Shown here piece by piece: positions 34,601-49,600 of a DNA stretch of 64,000 bases (the first letter of the stretch is position 1; every line of letters starts with the position of its first letter). The position numbers and the translations under genes are program-made. The notes under the pieces are model-generated. The model had not been told where the DNA came from, ran no database searches, and saw nothing but the letters and a program-made list of their open reading frames with translations. The stretch lies in NCBI GenBank assembly GCA_964017195.1, contig OZ024895.1, positions 19,829,034 through 19,893,033 of the forward strand, written 5' to 3'. The DNA comes from Siderastrea radians (taxonomy: Eukaryota > Cnidaria > Anthozoa > Scleractinia > Rhizangiidae).

Positions 34601-37600
34601 TGAAGATGATGAAGCTCCAGCTGAGATGCGGGATGAGGGTGTTGGTCAAGAATTTCCATCTCCGCCTCCAGAACTTTTACCATCACCACCACCAGAGTTG
34701 ACAGATGAATTTAAAAGGTGAGTTTTGAGAGCAAGACAATTCCTTTGTAAACTGCTAAATAAATATTGCATAGTGGGAGGGCTGGACAGAAGTGTCTGTA
34801 ACTGATGTAAGGTGATCGTAAAGGCATATTGTAAGCAGTTTTTACACTTGCGTTATTGAGGCTCCTGGCTTTCCAAATCCCTGGGATTGGACTGTACTCT
34901 GTATGTTGTACCTTTGTAACCTCAAAGTTAAGTCTAGTACAAGTCTACCATGTGTTCTTAACTTCTATTCTTTCACTAATTATTAACATCAGTACACAAA
35001 TGCTTCAAATTACAACCTGATCTTGTTCCATAACTAACAAAAAATTGGATTTGCTGTCGACAAGGTTGCTTACAGAGCAAAATGTACTAATAAAAGAAAG
35101 AAAAGAAAACAAATTTTTGGCAGGGACACATCTTGGTGTTGAACCTGGAACATTTGGATTGTTAGCAGGGAATGACTGTATTGATGCAGTTGTGAGAAGT
35201 GACTTTCTTTTAGTAAAGTTGATAGTACATCTACAGAGCGTTGAGGGATTCGAAAGACAATCTAACAAACCTTCCTGAAGGTTTAAATAAATAGATTCTA
35301 ATGTATAGTAATTCTTATGATATTGTGGGCTCAAATCCACACAGTGGTGAATGCTGTAGTGATCTGTGCAATGTTATTGCAAATACATTTAATAAAATTA
35401 TAAATTATTTAATATATCATTGATTATGAATTCATTCACTGTATTGTACTTGCAGGTCAGAGGAAATAGAAACCCCTTCTGCAGTCGTACCACACAATGG
35501 TGTGGAGACAGAAAACAAAGAGAGCAAGCGAGATTCAGCAAAACTAAACATAACATGCAGCAGCATAGTGACTAAAGTGCAGAATGGAGGAGTGGCCAGA
35601 CATAGTAAAGGTACATGTCTTTTGATTAATTTTGTTAACAATGGTCCTTTGCCTTTCAACCTAGCTTTGAGGTATACAAGGAAATGGTATGCTCTGGTAT
35701 GTAGTCGTGCAATCTTCACATTTATTTTAATTAGAAACTGGGGGTCCAAGACATCTGAATATCTCATATGCAACAGTAAAAAATAATGTATGGTTTGGGT
35801 TAGTAAACTTTTGATATCTTGCATGTAGGCTTTGTTGGTTAAATTTTATGTGCCTTATTTGACATGCTACTGATAATTTGTATATGTGCGAAGTATGTTT
35901 TATCTGTTTGCGATAACGTTGTGCTGGTTCTTTGACGTTAATAGTACTCCTTGTATTATAAACAAAAACTGAACTTTACATTGTAACCTTGAAGAGTGAC
36001 ATGTACATTGAATGTGTAGTCTAAGTGTGTGGAACTTCGACCCTGATCAAAAACAAAGTGACAGTTTTGCTTGGCTTAGAATGTCGTTGCAACTAAACAC
36101 AAAGACAAGTTCCTTTGTAGTTACAGATATGTGGTGTGGCCAACAAAAGCTAAATTCCTGAACTTTGTTAGACTTTTTACTAGGACAATTTTAAAGGGTA
36201 CCTACATTTACATTGTCAAAGCCTTCTGGGTTAGAGGCATATGTTACTAAAATGTGCATTTATTCAAGACTCTTCATATTGGAGATACATGTGCAGAAGA
36301 TAAGCAGGCTTAAGTTAAACACTGAAAAATGGATGTCGAGGAAGCATGTTTACCTATAAAATTTTATAAAAGACTCTAAAGGTGAATTTTTCCATAACTT
36401 CCTTCAAAAAGTGGGCATCCTGTGAACACCCAGCAGCCGTTCTCACTGAAACCTTTTGGTTGGGTGTTATTTACATTGTACGGCAGTTAGGCTGTTCCCT
36501 TGGAAGAATATTGCTGTAAACAAACAAAGCATATTCTTTAGTTCCTGATTATTGCTGGGTGACCTGTGAATGTAAATGACTGAGTTGCCTGTTGCATTTT
36601 TCAATTGACAGTTTTCTATGAATCTTGAAGTTATTGTGTTACCTTCAATGTGCCATGCAGTATGTTTAAGAGGTGATCAATAGCTGTGAACTCTTTTTCT
36701 GAAAAAGAATTTCCCTGTTTGTTGAATTGGTAGGCTACTCTCCATCAAGACTGACCAGTGATGAGCTACATGTACTTGCCAAATTCTATGTCAGAGATTG
36801 TTATTCCCTTTGACTTTTTTGACACTTTCTCCATTGCTTTCTAGATTATGCAACTTGTGTGCATCCCCAAAATAATGAAAGGGTTGCATTCAAATCTACA
36901 AAGTGTTAGCTTTCTAATGAACCAATTTGCCTATAAACTACTCTAAGAAAGTATTTTCTAACAGAGATTTGTTTGAGAGTGTTAGAATTATTGCAGATTT
37001 CAAATTTGTATGATCAACTCTTATACTTGTAGGTAGATAGAATGTAAGGCAGATTGAGATGAGTAGAAACAAGTTTAGATCATAATGTGTTGCTTGTTTA
37101 ACATGTAAAAGCAGACATTAATGGAGATGAAAACATCACTGTATATCTATGTGGGAGGCTAATTTAAATGAAAAGCTATAAAAAATTAATGGGAACCAGT
37201 AAACGAACATTGAGAAGGAAAATGTTAATTTTGTAACAGGAGTGTAATTTAACATTCTAGGATTGGTGAAAATTTCAGCTTAATCATTTTATAACCGTCT
37301 GAATTAATAAGTTGTAACTATTGTAGGTTGCAAAAAGTATTCATTGATTGCAGAAGTTTTCAAAGCCTGTAATTTTGAATGCTTTTCAATGTGCCGTTAT
37401 TGATGTACTTGTCAGTGAAGCGCAAAATTATGCAAAACACTGTCTTCTGTCCTTGCTGTTTTTGCATAATTAATAACCTGGATCCTCTTCTACTCTGTTA
37501 CTCAACTTCTCTCATTTGACTCAACTATGTACTCTCTTTGTCCTAACTCTTCAATCTCTGACTTTAATTCTTTCTTCCTAATCTCTCTCTAGATTATGAT

Positions 37601-40600
37601 GAAGTCTGTGGCCCTTGAAGCAAACAACAGTAACAGTTTCCAAGCTAACAATGGACAATTTTCAAACCATGTGTTTTGCTAGCCCTTTCCTTTCTAGAGT
37701 AAAATCGTTCTAATATTTAAGTTACTAGAAGTAATCGCAATGCTTGAAATCCTCCCTGACTGCTACTGAGTTTAATATACTCCAGTGTAGTACAGTGTGT
37801 TTTAAACATGCGATTCTTTGTGTGAAATCCTAAAGAGTGACCGTTCAACTTAAAGCTTAAAGCTCACTGTTTATTCTTCTATACAAGGTTTTCGATTTTT
37901 GATTCTTTATTTGAAATCCCAAAGTAATGATTAACTTAAAACTATTGAGCTTAATGTCTGTGCATTCTTAAAAGTGAAATTTTGACAAGTTTGACAATTC
38001 AAGTAAAAGCTGTTGAGCAGTACAATTTTATTTTTTCCCAGTTGTTCTTTCAATTTTTCAATAACACTTTTTTTGTTCTCCCATACTCGAAGGAGGAAAG
38101 GGCTGAAAACTCATGAACATACTATAAATGAAATGTTAACATTGGTGACAAGGTAATGTTCAAAACAGAGTCCTTTGTTTATAAACATGCCAAAAGCCAT
38201 GTTTGTATTGTAAACTGATTAAAATTTTTCAATAAACTTAATTTAGACTGAAAATGCAGATGTTTAAAACTATGCCAATAATGTAAAGAATTCCTTTCTT
38301 TTCTCTGTCTATCCATCTTTCGGTTTCCTGTCTTGGAAAGATTACACTAATGCATTAATCCGGCCAAAATATGGCTTAAAAATCACTCAGGCTTGACTGA
38401 TAAACCTTTCAATTGAAAATTGAGGTCTTTATCTCAAGGCTTTTGTTGATAATAAGTTAAAACGTTTAACTCATGCCACACCTTTTGAACTTTGCCAAAG
38501 CAAACGAGTAAAAATAAGAGAAATCTAGCGGCATAAAAATAAAATTGAGGGCTTTGTTATGAAAAAAGTGCAATACAGGATGTGGTTGATTGAACAAAAG
38601 GAAATTTTCATCATTACTCCAGTCTGACTTTTCACAAGGAGTGTATTGTATTTTATATTGTTACTTTACGCTTGAAAGACAGGCAACAAAGGAGGTTTGA
38701 TTTTACATTGAATTGTAATTACTACTCCGCAGTGATTTAAAATAATTTTTGAGCAAAGTAGTCCTCTGTCATGCAAAGCCATTTTACATGTAAATAAACA
38801 AGAGTATAGGAGAATTTTGTTATTTGGCCAGCACATACATTATAAATGATTGTACAAAAAGTGAAAAAAAATCACATTCCTGATGCAAGCTTTTTTTTCC
38901 AATGAAAATTAGCGGTTTGGTAGAAAAGCAGGTTACAACGGTACTGTCCATGTAGTTCTGTTTACCTTACCAACCCATGGCTGAATGGGGCATCACTTTA
39001 TGATAGATAAGGCCAGTTTTCACCCTACAGTTTGTCAGTGAGATAATGTTGGCACAAAATTATTGGAAGGTGAATCTTGTGTGTGTTTACATGCTATGAT
39101 TTGTTGTCTCCTGCTCTTCCTGATTTGCTGGCCAACAGTATTGGAGTGTGAATTGTATGTCTATTTTGATGTCCCATTCTATGATTTATGTGGCACATTG
39201 TTTGAGGATGTTGGCCTGACTTGATAAAAATCTGTTACAGTGCAACAGTTTTCTGATTCGGACCAGTTTTCATTTTCGTAAATCAGCTGTGAATTGGGTT
39301 TCAAAGTACATGCACGATTTGCACACCAATACTGTTGGGCAGACAAATTCGGCCTTCAAATAAATATTGTGGTGTGTAAACGGGCGTAGTAAAAGAACAT
39401 TTCCTGATACTTCTCCCACATTCACTCCAGGCAAATCAACTTTTTCTGGTATGAGTATTGTATTTTCGTAGTGAAAGCACCTTATTACATTTCAACTTCT
39501 ATCACAGATGGAGAATGAAAAGTTCTCTTTGATGGAACCTTCAAGTGGATTGCTATAGTATTTAGAAAAACGTTGTTTTAGTAAGCTTCATTGAGTTGTT
39601 TTATTGTTAGTACAGTGGAACTAAAGGTGTTTAAAATGTAATTTCACTGTATGATTGACATCATGTTGCTAACATATATTTGTTTGTATATTGCTAATAT
39701 TTAAAGTAATGCACATGATTGTATGTTTTTTCCAAAAAAAAAAGTATTTGGCCTAAAGAAATTAAGTTATTTAAAGTTAAATTTGGTGTTCCCTATAATG
39801 TTGTTATTATCAATGGAAGTTGCAATGACAGTTACATAGGCACACACATCAAATGCAGAAATGCATCAAATGGTCTAAGGAAAATGTGGATTTTAAGAAT
39901 TTACCCATTCAAAGATTATTGATAAACTTCTTGCCATAGTTTGTGAGGTAGAGTCTTTGTAGAATCCTTTTCCGCATGAACCATTTTGGACAATACTGGA
40001 GTCTTATCCCTCCGACACTTTACAGTCACGATTTTCTACTTTTTTTTAAATTATAGTTACGAAGCATAGCTTTTCAAGTGAAAAGTACTTTTGATTTGTT
40101 ATTTAAATAAATGTAAGTTTTTATTTTCTAACTTTGTGTTGCATCACTCAAAAGCTTGTAAATCGTGTAGTCTGACTGCCATTTTAATTTTGGCTACTTC
40201 ATTTTAGAGTAAAACTCAATAAAATACCCTAGGATGGTGTTGAGATGATTGTTTTGATTCGTTTTGCCGTGTGAGATCACGTTTCTCGGGCATTTATCTT
40301 GCAGTCGGAAAGTTGGTGGATATTTCATTTGATTTGATGTGAATTTTTTTTTATATTTCGCTGCTTTGAAAATTCAAAGCAATTTTTCGATTAACCTTGC
40401 AAAATTTCGATTCGATTTTTTGCTTGCCTTGGCAAATTGTCACGGAATTTCGCTTAAGTGTTGCGCGAACGCAACTCATCAAAATTTGTTCTCGTTACTT
40501 TTGCACAAAACTGTACTGTCTGTCAAGATTGCAATGACTTTGAATTTTTGTTACATAAAAGTGGTCCAATTTCTCTTTACATCTACGTCCACTATGCTTT

Positions 40601-43600
40601 CAAAGAGGTTAAGTGAGTAAAAGGGAGTCATCAACTAGGGAAAGGGAATTTTGTCTCATTGCCTTATTTCTGCTTTTCTTTCTGAGTCAATATGTGCAAG
40701 GTTTTGAACTTGGAATGTCACAATTTCTGTAAACAATCTGAGATTTTTGAAGATATATTATTAAAGATTTCCGTTGTTCTGGACATATTGATCAGTTGCC
40801 AGTACAGGGTTCAGTCCCTTATGATGGAGGTAAGAGTGGGGTGGGGGGGGGGGGGTTACTGTTTGTATTGGCTGCCTGTTGTTTGCAGATGTGTTTACCA
40901 GTTAGGTATGGTAAAAAAAAAATTTGCTGGCAGAGTACGCAACATAACTGTATGAAAGTGATGCTCACACTGTAGTGGACCCTCACTATCTCCAACCGCA
41001 GTTATATTGAATCTCTGGAGATTCAAAATTTATTCCCCTTGGTTGATTTTGCTTACTTGTTCACTGTTGGGTATCTTGTACTCCCATTAGCTTGAACAGC
41101 TATTGGATGTCAAGACATAAAATATCCACCTGACCGTAAGAGTTGTGTTCAGTTGGTTCCTATTAGTGTATTGAGCTGGGATATAATGTGACAGAAATTT
41201 CGTGTTGCAAAGATTGGTAAGAAATGAATTACAAGCATCCCACCAAAAAGCTTCTAGTACATGGTTAGTATGGGTGATGGAAACCTGGAAAATCATGGAA
41301 TTTGAGAATTTCATTGTCCAAGCCAGCTGGAAAGTCATGGAAATGATGTGTTTGTCATGGAAAGTCATGGAAAAGAAGTTTAGTGTACGCAATAAATTCA
41401 GCAGTTGCTTTGTTTGTGAATAAAAAGTACGTAGAAAAAATATGGGTCAGAAAGAAGGTCAGTTCACAATTTTCGAAACAAAAGGCCATTGCTAGGTCAT
41501 GTAAAGTATTATTAAAATGGTCGTGAAAAAGGTCCTGAAAAATCCTGGAATTTTAATATCTTAAAAGGGCATGATCCTTGTAGTAGCTTTTAGTGGCTCC
41601 TTTCAAATGATTTCTGAACATCTTGATAACCCTTTTTAGCTCCCGGGGGCCTTCAGGTACAGCTGTATCTCCAGAGTGACTTGACGTGATCCTCTTTGGG
41701 CCTCCATTGTAGAAAGTATACAGTAATAATTATTATAACTTCCACTAGTGGGTCTTTGGTTTCTGTTTGAAATAGGAGGGGATTTAAGGTAGCTGGGGGT
41801 AGTGATATCAGGTTTATTGTGATACCCAAGCAAAACTGTTGTGAGATGCCCCTCACATATACATTTGTTCATTGTTGAAACACCCTGGTTTTGATAAATG
41901 CTTTTGATTAATTCATTGCTGTATTCAGGGAGCAGAGGGTCACGTCACAGCACAGACAGTGGCACCACCTCAGACTCTGCAGAAACAAGGGACAACGTGT
42001 TTGACGAGTCATCATCTCCATTCCGCAGCAGTATGGAAATGTCACCACCAGTGTCCCCAACCACCCCTCCCCTGTTTCAGAAGGGTGGCTACATATCCAA
42101 GGCAAAGAGTTTTCTTTTGATTATTTTACCTTTTAAAACCCAGCGGCCATGCAGTGCATGGGACTCACGGGTCTTGTGTATATTTAAGAGCAAACATGTA
42201 CCAAGCAATAAGCAATTTAATCTCTTATGTCAACACATAAAAATTAATACAGAACTATGTTAATGTACTAACCAGCCTGTGTCAGAGTGCATAGAGCCTA
42301 ATTGGAGGAATTTTTGAATTTTAAGGCTAAAAGAGCATTTAGCCCGTTTTCCACTGGACCTTTCATTTGTACAATGGCACAGTGGTTACTAGGATCACAG
42401 AAAAGCCAAGAGCACTTAATTTTTTTTAAGGTTGTGGAAAAGTCATGGAATTTGTGTCAAGTCAAGGAAATTTTCATGCTACCTCAAAGTCAGTAAGAAG
42501 TCAGGGTGTTTTATTAATTCGTTTATTTATTTATTTATTTATTTCACTTCCCACCATGTTTGACAAGGTTATTTTTCGTTTTTGGCAAAATATCGTCATT
42601 ACCAAAAACTTGATATCCATCTTGAAAGCTATTGATCTTTGTGGATTTACCACCAAAAGATTTATGACTAGAAAAGCAGTGTTTATAGTGAATGTGTACT
42701 TAGCCACCCCAAGCTAGTTTACAGGTGCTCCACTTCATTGTGCATAGTCAGTGAAAATTGGTTGTTGATGGTCAGTAAAAATAATGATAAAAAAATAAGA
42801 TAAAAATATTAATGAATAGGAAGTAACAGTAGCTCATGCACTTGGTGGCTATTTGTCCACTGTGTCCAGATCAAATTGGAATTTGGAAATGTTGGTTTTG
42901 GAGGAGGGGGGAAAACCAGAGTACCCGGAAAAAAACCTCTCAGAGCAAGGACGAGAACCAACGACAAACTCAATGCACATATGACACTGAGCCCAGAAAT
43001 CGAACCTTGGGCCCGTTTCTCGAAACTCCCGATAACTTTCCGGGCCCGGTAAGTATTTTTTTGAGCTCATTTATTTATCAGCTAATGGTAATTATTGGCG
43101 CAAACTTAGCAATATGATTCACGAAATTACAAAGATTAAAATTTAGCATTCAATTTAAATAGAAATTGTATAGCTATTGGAGAATATTGTGCACCTAAAA
43201 TAGTTTTCGGGCCCGGAAAGTTATCGGGAGTTTCGAGAAACGGGCCCCTGGGCCACATTGGTGGGAGGCGAGTGCTCTCACCACTGCGCCATCCCTGCTC
43301 CCCCTGGTCACTGAAAAGTCAGGGAAAAATTATAGAAAAGTAAGGGAATTTGTTTCATTCTGAGTGTGACTTGTGACTTGTTTCCCTTCAGGAATTATAT
43401 GGTGCTGCCTACAATGTTGCAAGAGAGCTGTTAAACACGGAAAGGACGTATGTATTCCACTACTACCTTTTGACTTCAGTAGTTGCTTCTCAAGTGTCAT
43501 ATTGGAATACTGATCTCTGTTTATCTGTGTTTTATCAATAGATATGTCAAAGACTTGGAAGTAGTAACTATAGTAAGTACAAGTGGGCTTACACGTAAAA

Positions 43601-46600
43601 TAATCCTAAATAGATGATAAAAAAAAATTCATTTAGTGTACAATTAGCAGTGGCACAAAAAAGTACTGCTTAGTAGCTATCGTTGTTTACTCTTCAGTAT
43701 TTTGACAACATACTCAAAAGTTAGAACCATCAGGGTTGCTCAATAGCTTTCATTTGAATGGTCACACTTTAGGATTTCATCCCCACATTCAAAACTTAGA
43801 ACCTCTTTGTACAACGTAAAAACCTGAATACCATGGCAAAGTACTGCTCACTAGCGCTTTCGTTTGAATGATTGCACTTTACAGTTTAATTCACAGTCCC
43901 AAACGTTGAAACCACACAAGACAATTTCAGGATTTTAACTGTGATTGGAGCTGAAAAGGTTTCAGATAATAAGTAACTGATTCTGTTATCCCTTTGAGCC
44001 CCAGCTTCATTATACAATTTCTTCTTACTGGTCTCCATACATTTTGCTGAGTACTAGTTGGGAGATCGTGGTCAAACATCAGGACAGTTCATCTTTGGGG
44101 ATCATTTCCTTAATTCTGGACCGTCACTTTTAAGTTCTATAATGCACTGATGTGATGAGGTGAAATTTGATGCTGGTCACTTTTGGGCTTAAAGGGTTAC
44201 ATGGGAAATACAATGTACTGTTCAAAGACTACGAGCAGTCTCTCTTTCCGCACAGGGACAGTCGAGGAAAACGAACAAGCGAGCGAGCGCGAAATCGCCT
44301 GCCACATTGACTCACTACACTAGCGGCTCGACACGCGCATCATGTTTCATTTTCGCGGGCGATTTTCGCGCCCACTCGCTTGTTCGTTTTCCCTCAACTG
44401 CGGCTCGACACGAGCGTCACGTTTCAACTCGCCCGCTCGCTTGTTCGTTTCCCTCGACTATCCCTGAGCGGAAAGAAAGACTGCTCGTAGTCTTTATTGT
44501 TCAAAGGTCTTCTTATCATCTTTCCTACCTTTGTGGTCACTGTAACTCCTCTCTTTAATGTTCCTTCTTTGTGTTAGGCTTTTCGAGATGTTGTGAGTGA
44601 AGACGGTGTACTTCCAGAACCAACGAGGAAGCTTCTGTTTTCAACGTTTGATCCCATTTATGACTTCCACTGCTCATTCCTCTCGGAGCTAGAGCAGAGA
44701 ATGTCGCTGTGGTAAGATGTTACAGACTAGCATTTTTGACCGTCAGAATGGGTGTGCTGGGGGAGGGGGCAAGGGGCCCCCGGGTTGGGGGGGGGGGCTA
44801 CTTAATGACGTTTTATACGGGGAGGCTCCGCCCGGAGATTCAAACCCTGACTCTTCAAAATACTAATTTTTTAGCAAAATGGTACCCCTTTCATATACGT
44901 AGAGCAAAATTGCACCCCTTTCTTGTACATCAAGGATAAGCCAAAACAATAGAATTTCCTACATTAATCGCCACGTTTTTCCCTGGTTTTCAGTCATTCT
45001 GAATCAGTTGTGTAGTCATTTCTGCCAAAATGTGGCACCCTTTGTACTTTGCTTTAGCCACCACTTCACAGCTGATTTTGTGATGCTTTCGTATACTAAA
45101 ATGGTAATTTTCCCTATCCTTTTTTCCTGCGAGCTTAAAAAAGGCACCTCTTTCGGGTGGAGCCTCCCCGTATTGCCCACCCTTGGGAGTTCCCCCCCAG
45201 GGAGGGGGGCAAATACTCTTTAGACTCTGAGTGTTCCTAAGGTTGAAAACTACGATGTGAAATGTAGTGTTTGCATGAACTTTATGGGAATCTACTGTCT
45301 AGACCTTTCTTGTCTCTAAGCAAGCTTCTTAATGTGGACCAAGGTACAAACAACATATTAATTGACAAGCAGAATATTCCTAGCCTGCGTAGGAAGTATT
45401 TCCGTGGGTTTTTCCGCCCGTTCGATTAGGCATTGTTCGCTTTTTGGTGACGTGAAAATTGGGGCGAGTGCAACACTGATGGCAGGAGGGGGGCGGGGAG
45501 GCCCAATTTTCGCGCGTTCAAAAAGCGAAAAATGTTTCAAACCTGCGGAAAGGCCTACGGAAACGCTTGCTATGCAGGCTAAATATTCCAAGCACCAACA
45601 AGGGAGAGGAACCTTAGCAGTCTGCCACTTGCCGATTCTTTATTATGTTTTTCAGTGAGGAACCTGCTCTCAAGCTACATGAACCTTATTCTCAATAATT
45701 GTTTTTTGCATGTACTTAATTTTACAAAAACAACAGAGCCAATCAGCCATATTTTATGACAATAACTGATTTGCGCGATTCCACGGAAAATGTACTCAAA
45801 GGGTACTGAAATCCTCAAAATTGGGACGATGCCGCAGCTCTTACAAGGCCTTCTCTGATTTGCTGAGAAAACAATACACCAAACAACAAAACAATGGACC
45901 CTAGCCCCGAAAACAATAGAGCTGCGTGATACCAAGGTCCAATGAAATTGGAGGTTGTTAAGAGCTGCAGGGCTACTCCAAAATTGTCACCAACATTAAA
46001 TCACCAATAAAAAGGCGTGCAGGCCCTAATTTTATCATCTCGATGCTGATTACTGATACCGTATACATGCACTTCATTGCGACTCTGCTCTCTTCCAATG
46101 ACTTTTCTACTTGTTAAAAAATACTGAGTGTTGACTGTTTTTCTTTATGATTACATAGGGATGCAAGTGGGCCATCACGGACAGAGGCAACTCCAAGAAT
46201 AGGAGACCTGATGCTAAGTAACATGAAGCAAATAAAGGTATTTCCGAAACACTACCTTAAAGGGCCATCTCACAGTTAAAACTCGTTTTGACTTGAACAA
46301 ATTGTCATAGATGTAAAGATGCTGTGAGTACATGTGTTGATTTCCTGCCAAGGTCATGTGCCATTGAGAGACTCAGTCCCTATTGACAGAAAAACAAATT
46401 GTTTCATGGCAGTCAGACTCATTCTTTCCTTGGCATTCCTTACGCTGTTCTTGCAGTCCTGAAAACCATGTGAACTGACCACCTCGTAAAGGGACAATAC
46501 CCACTGAAAACCTTAATGTATCTCAGTTTCTTTGAATGTATCGTTTTTCGTAATTCAGTCTTCAACTATCTTGAGTTTCGTTTTTATTGTACCACTGGTT

Positions 46601-49600
46601 TTTGCACTCATGTACTCACAGCATCTTTACATCTATGACAATTTGTTCAATTCTGCCAAAAAGAGTTTTAACTGTGATATGGCCCTGTTAAACGGCTTTT
46701 CATGAGCATGGGACTGCAAAGACACTGAATAAATAATTTCACTTTTCTTGAGTCTCCCAGTAGCTCTGTAGTTAGAAAACTGATATGCAGAAGCTTGTAG
46801 GTTCAGTTCCAGGGGTGGCGAATGGTAAATTCGAGACTTTGTGAGACCGCGAGACGGTCGTTTTCTTGTGCAAGCCTGAGATCCTTTCAATACGAATTGT
46901 CTTGTGCCTTTTTTTCAAAGCGAGGCCTCGTGCAAAACCTCTCATAAAAAAATGGGTTTTCATTCTCATGCAGACAAAAACTAATTTTCATATGAAAGGT
47001 TTTGCACGAGAACTCGCTTTGAAAAAGAGGCACAAGACAATTCGGAAATGGCCTACTTTAGACTGCGAGATCGAGCTTTCAGAGTTTTCTAAAGGCGAGC
47101 CCAAAACTTTTCCGGGACATAAAAATTCGAACTCGAGACTTTCAGATCTTGCAGTTTCGGGCAAGTAAAGATGTTTCCTTAGCACACCAGAACGTCGAGG
47201 TTCATTTGATAACCGTGTCAAAAGTCAAGACTCTAGGCGCGGTTCCGCAAAAAGATCAAGGATCAAGATCCTGAGCTGGTGAGGTCGAAGAAAATCGGGA
47301 CTCCGAGACTGTTTTGCTGAAAATTCGAGGCTCCGAGACGGAAAGATCCGCTCCATAAACGAGACTGCGAGTTGCTTACAATATCAGGTGAAATTTTGGA
47401 AGCCCCTAACTTTGGTAAGATGATTCGCCACCCCTAATTCTTGCTGGGGGTTCATAACAGTTTCTTTGTAGTCTGACTTTGCTCACTGCATTACCGAGAT
47501 TAACATTTGATCATCTTTCTCTTTATTTGTTTGTCCATTGAATGATTCAGCGTTACCTACACCACGTCAAGAGACATGACCAAGTTATGCTTGAGTTAGA
47601 GGATGCAACCAAAAGCTATAAGGACTTTGAAGTCGCTTACAAAGAATTTGAGGTACATATGTCCTGCAATACTTTGCGATAGCAGCTGGAATGTTTCTTT
47701 TTTCTCTTGGGTTTTGTTTCTGAGTTACAAACTAACTCTAACATTTCTTACGTCAACATGCCTAACTATGGTGTTTTTCTTTAACAAACACTTGTCCCTA
47801 ATTTGTAACCAGAGTACCATGGGTTTGTCAGTCACAAGGCTTTTGATTGCTACCCTAGCTTGTTAGACGTTGATTTGATTTGTTTGTTTGACTACTGTAG
47901 CTTGTTCATTTGTGTACAATTGCACACTTCCTTAACCAGTAGTCCTGCTCCTACAAAAATACATGGATAAGGACACCATTACTAGTCAAACCATGAGATT
48001 TCCGCATCTGCCTCCATGAGTTCCTTCACGAAAAGCTTCTTGACAAGGACGAATCGTCTCTTAAGAGCTGATCTTATTCATTTACCACATCGACTGTCTG
48101 TCTGTCTATCCGTCTGGTTGGTTGGTCTGTTAGTCATGCTACTCGCAATATCAATTGACTGATTAATTATTGAATGAATTAACTCTTAAGGCAATTATTG
48201 TCGTTTGTTTTTCAGACGCAAAAGGTGTGTTACCTGCCATTCAATGCTTTCCTTTTGAAGCCATCTCAAAGAATAGTGCATTACAAGCACCTCCTGGAAA
48301 GTGAGTAGAGGTGGAACTCCTCCAAACTCTGACGATTATTAACTGTAAACTTACAGTAAATAATTTGTAAGGCTGTTGCCCATTGTAGGGCTATGGTTCT
48401 GTTTATTATTCAGTACTAGGTGGTAAAGTCTAACTTTTGACTCGGTGGATAAGACCGTAAAGTGACACTGCTCAAATATAAGCTACTGAATTGTACTTTC
48501 CTGTAGTGTTGTTATTTGCGTGTCCCTAATAACCTGGTAATCTCATTTCAGGGCTTTTGAAGGTTCATCCAACGGATCATATTGATCACCAGGACACAAA
48601 AAGTAAGCTGAACTGTATATTTTTGGATATTTTCCCCCAATAACAGGAAAATTTATTTGTATCTGTCTCGTAACTACACATGTGGAGCTTCTTTCATGTG
48701 TGTAACTAGTCACCTGCGCTGTCCTAACCTATAGTCTCCTTACTATCACTGTGCAGTTAATTGAGGCTAATTTTCTCGAGGCAGTTGCCGGTACACTTCC
48801 ATCATCGTTTTAGGGGGTCCCCAGCAGATTACAGGGAACGCTGCTTTGCCTGCCATTGCTACAAGCAATCGCGAAAAGACTTGAGACACTATATATTTAA
48901 GCTCATGTTTCACACTCTGGAGTACAACACCTTTCGGGCCCCCCTCCCCCCTTATCAATGTTGTATGGATTTCGACGACTTGTCAAGTCAAGTAACAAGG
49001 AGCAACATTGAAAGGGGGATGGGGGGTGGGGAGAGCAGACAAGGCTTTCATTTCTTTGCAACAGGCCGCTTTAACGCGAAAGTCCGATTTTCCGGGGGAT
49101 TGTCTCAACCATTTTGCAAATGCTTGTCTCATTGCTTTAGCCCTATATAGCTTTCCTGGGCGATAGGTTTTAGCTACCGAAGTTAGTGTACATAATCTGC
49201 GTAATGGAACATTTCAAGACAATAATGTTTCCTTTGTGGAATATTACGCGTTTTTCATGCAAAATGGGTGTTCTTTCCAGAGTGATCTGCAGCGGCACAT
49301 TAGTTGATGTTTTTAGCTACATAAGGTTTTGTTTTGACGTACTTTGCCGAATATGTTTATTGATACTGTTCAATGATGTCGTTAAACTTTCTCTACGCTT
49401 GTAGTTGACGCTTTAGAGGTAATTTAATTATAGCGATAAGCGTTTGTTTGCACAAGTCTTTCATCGTCAAAAACACGTACTACATTGTTCGCTCAGAATT
49501 AAAAGGAACCGCATTCAACTCCATTCAACTGCACATTGTATGTACTTCTTGACAACGTTACTAATTGCTGATATTTTCGCGAGCTAGCTGTAAATCTGTC

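Noticed and set aside
34326..34692. Minus-strand open frames across FARP exon 14
   Set aside because: Antisense shadows of the Glu/Pro-rich coding exon; they read His/Trp/Gln-rich nonsense.
44307..44558. 83-codon frame rich in Arg and His
   Set aside because: Lies on the GACTACGAGCAGTC MITE's inner repeats; not a gene.
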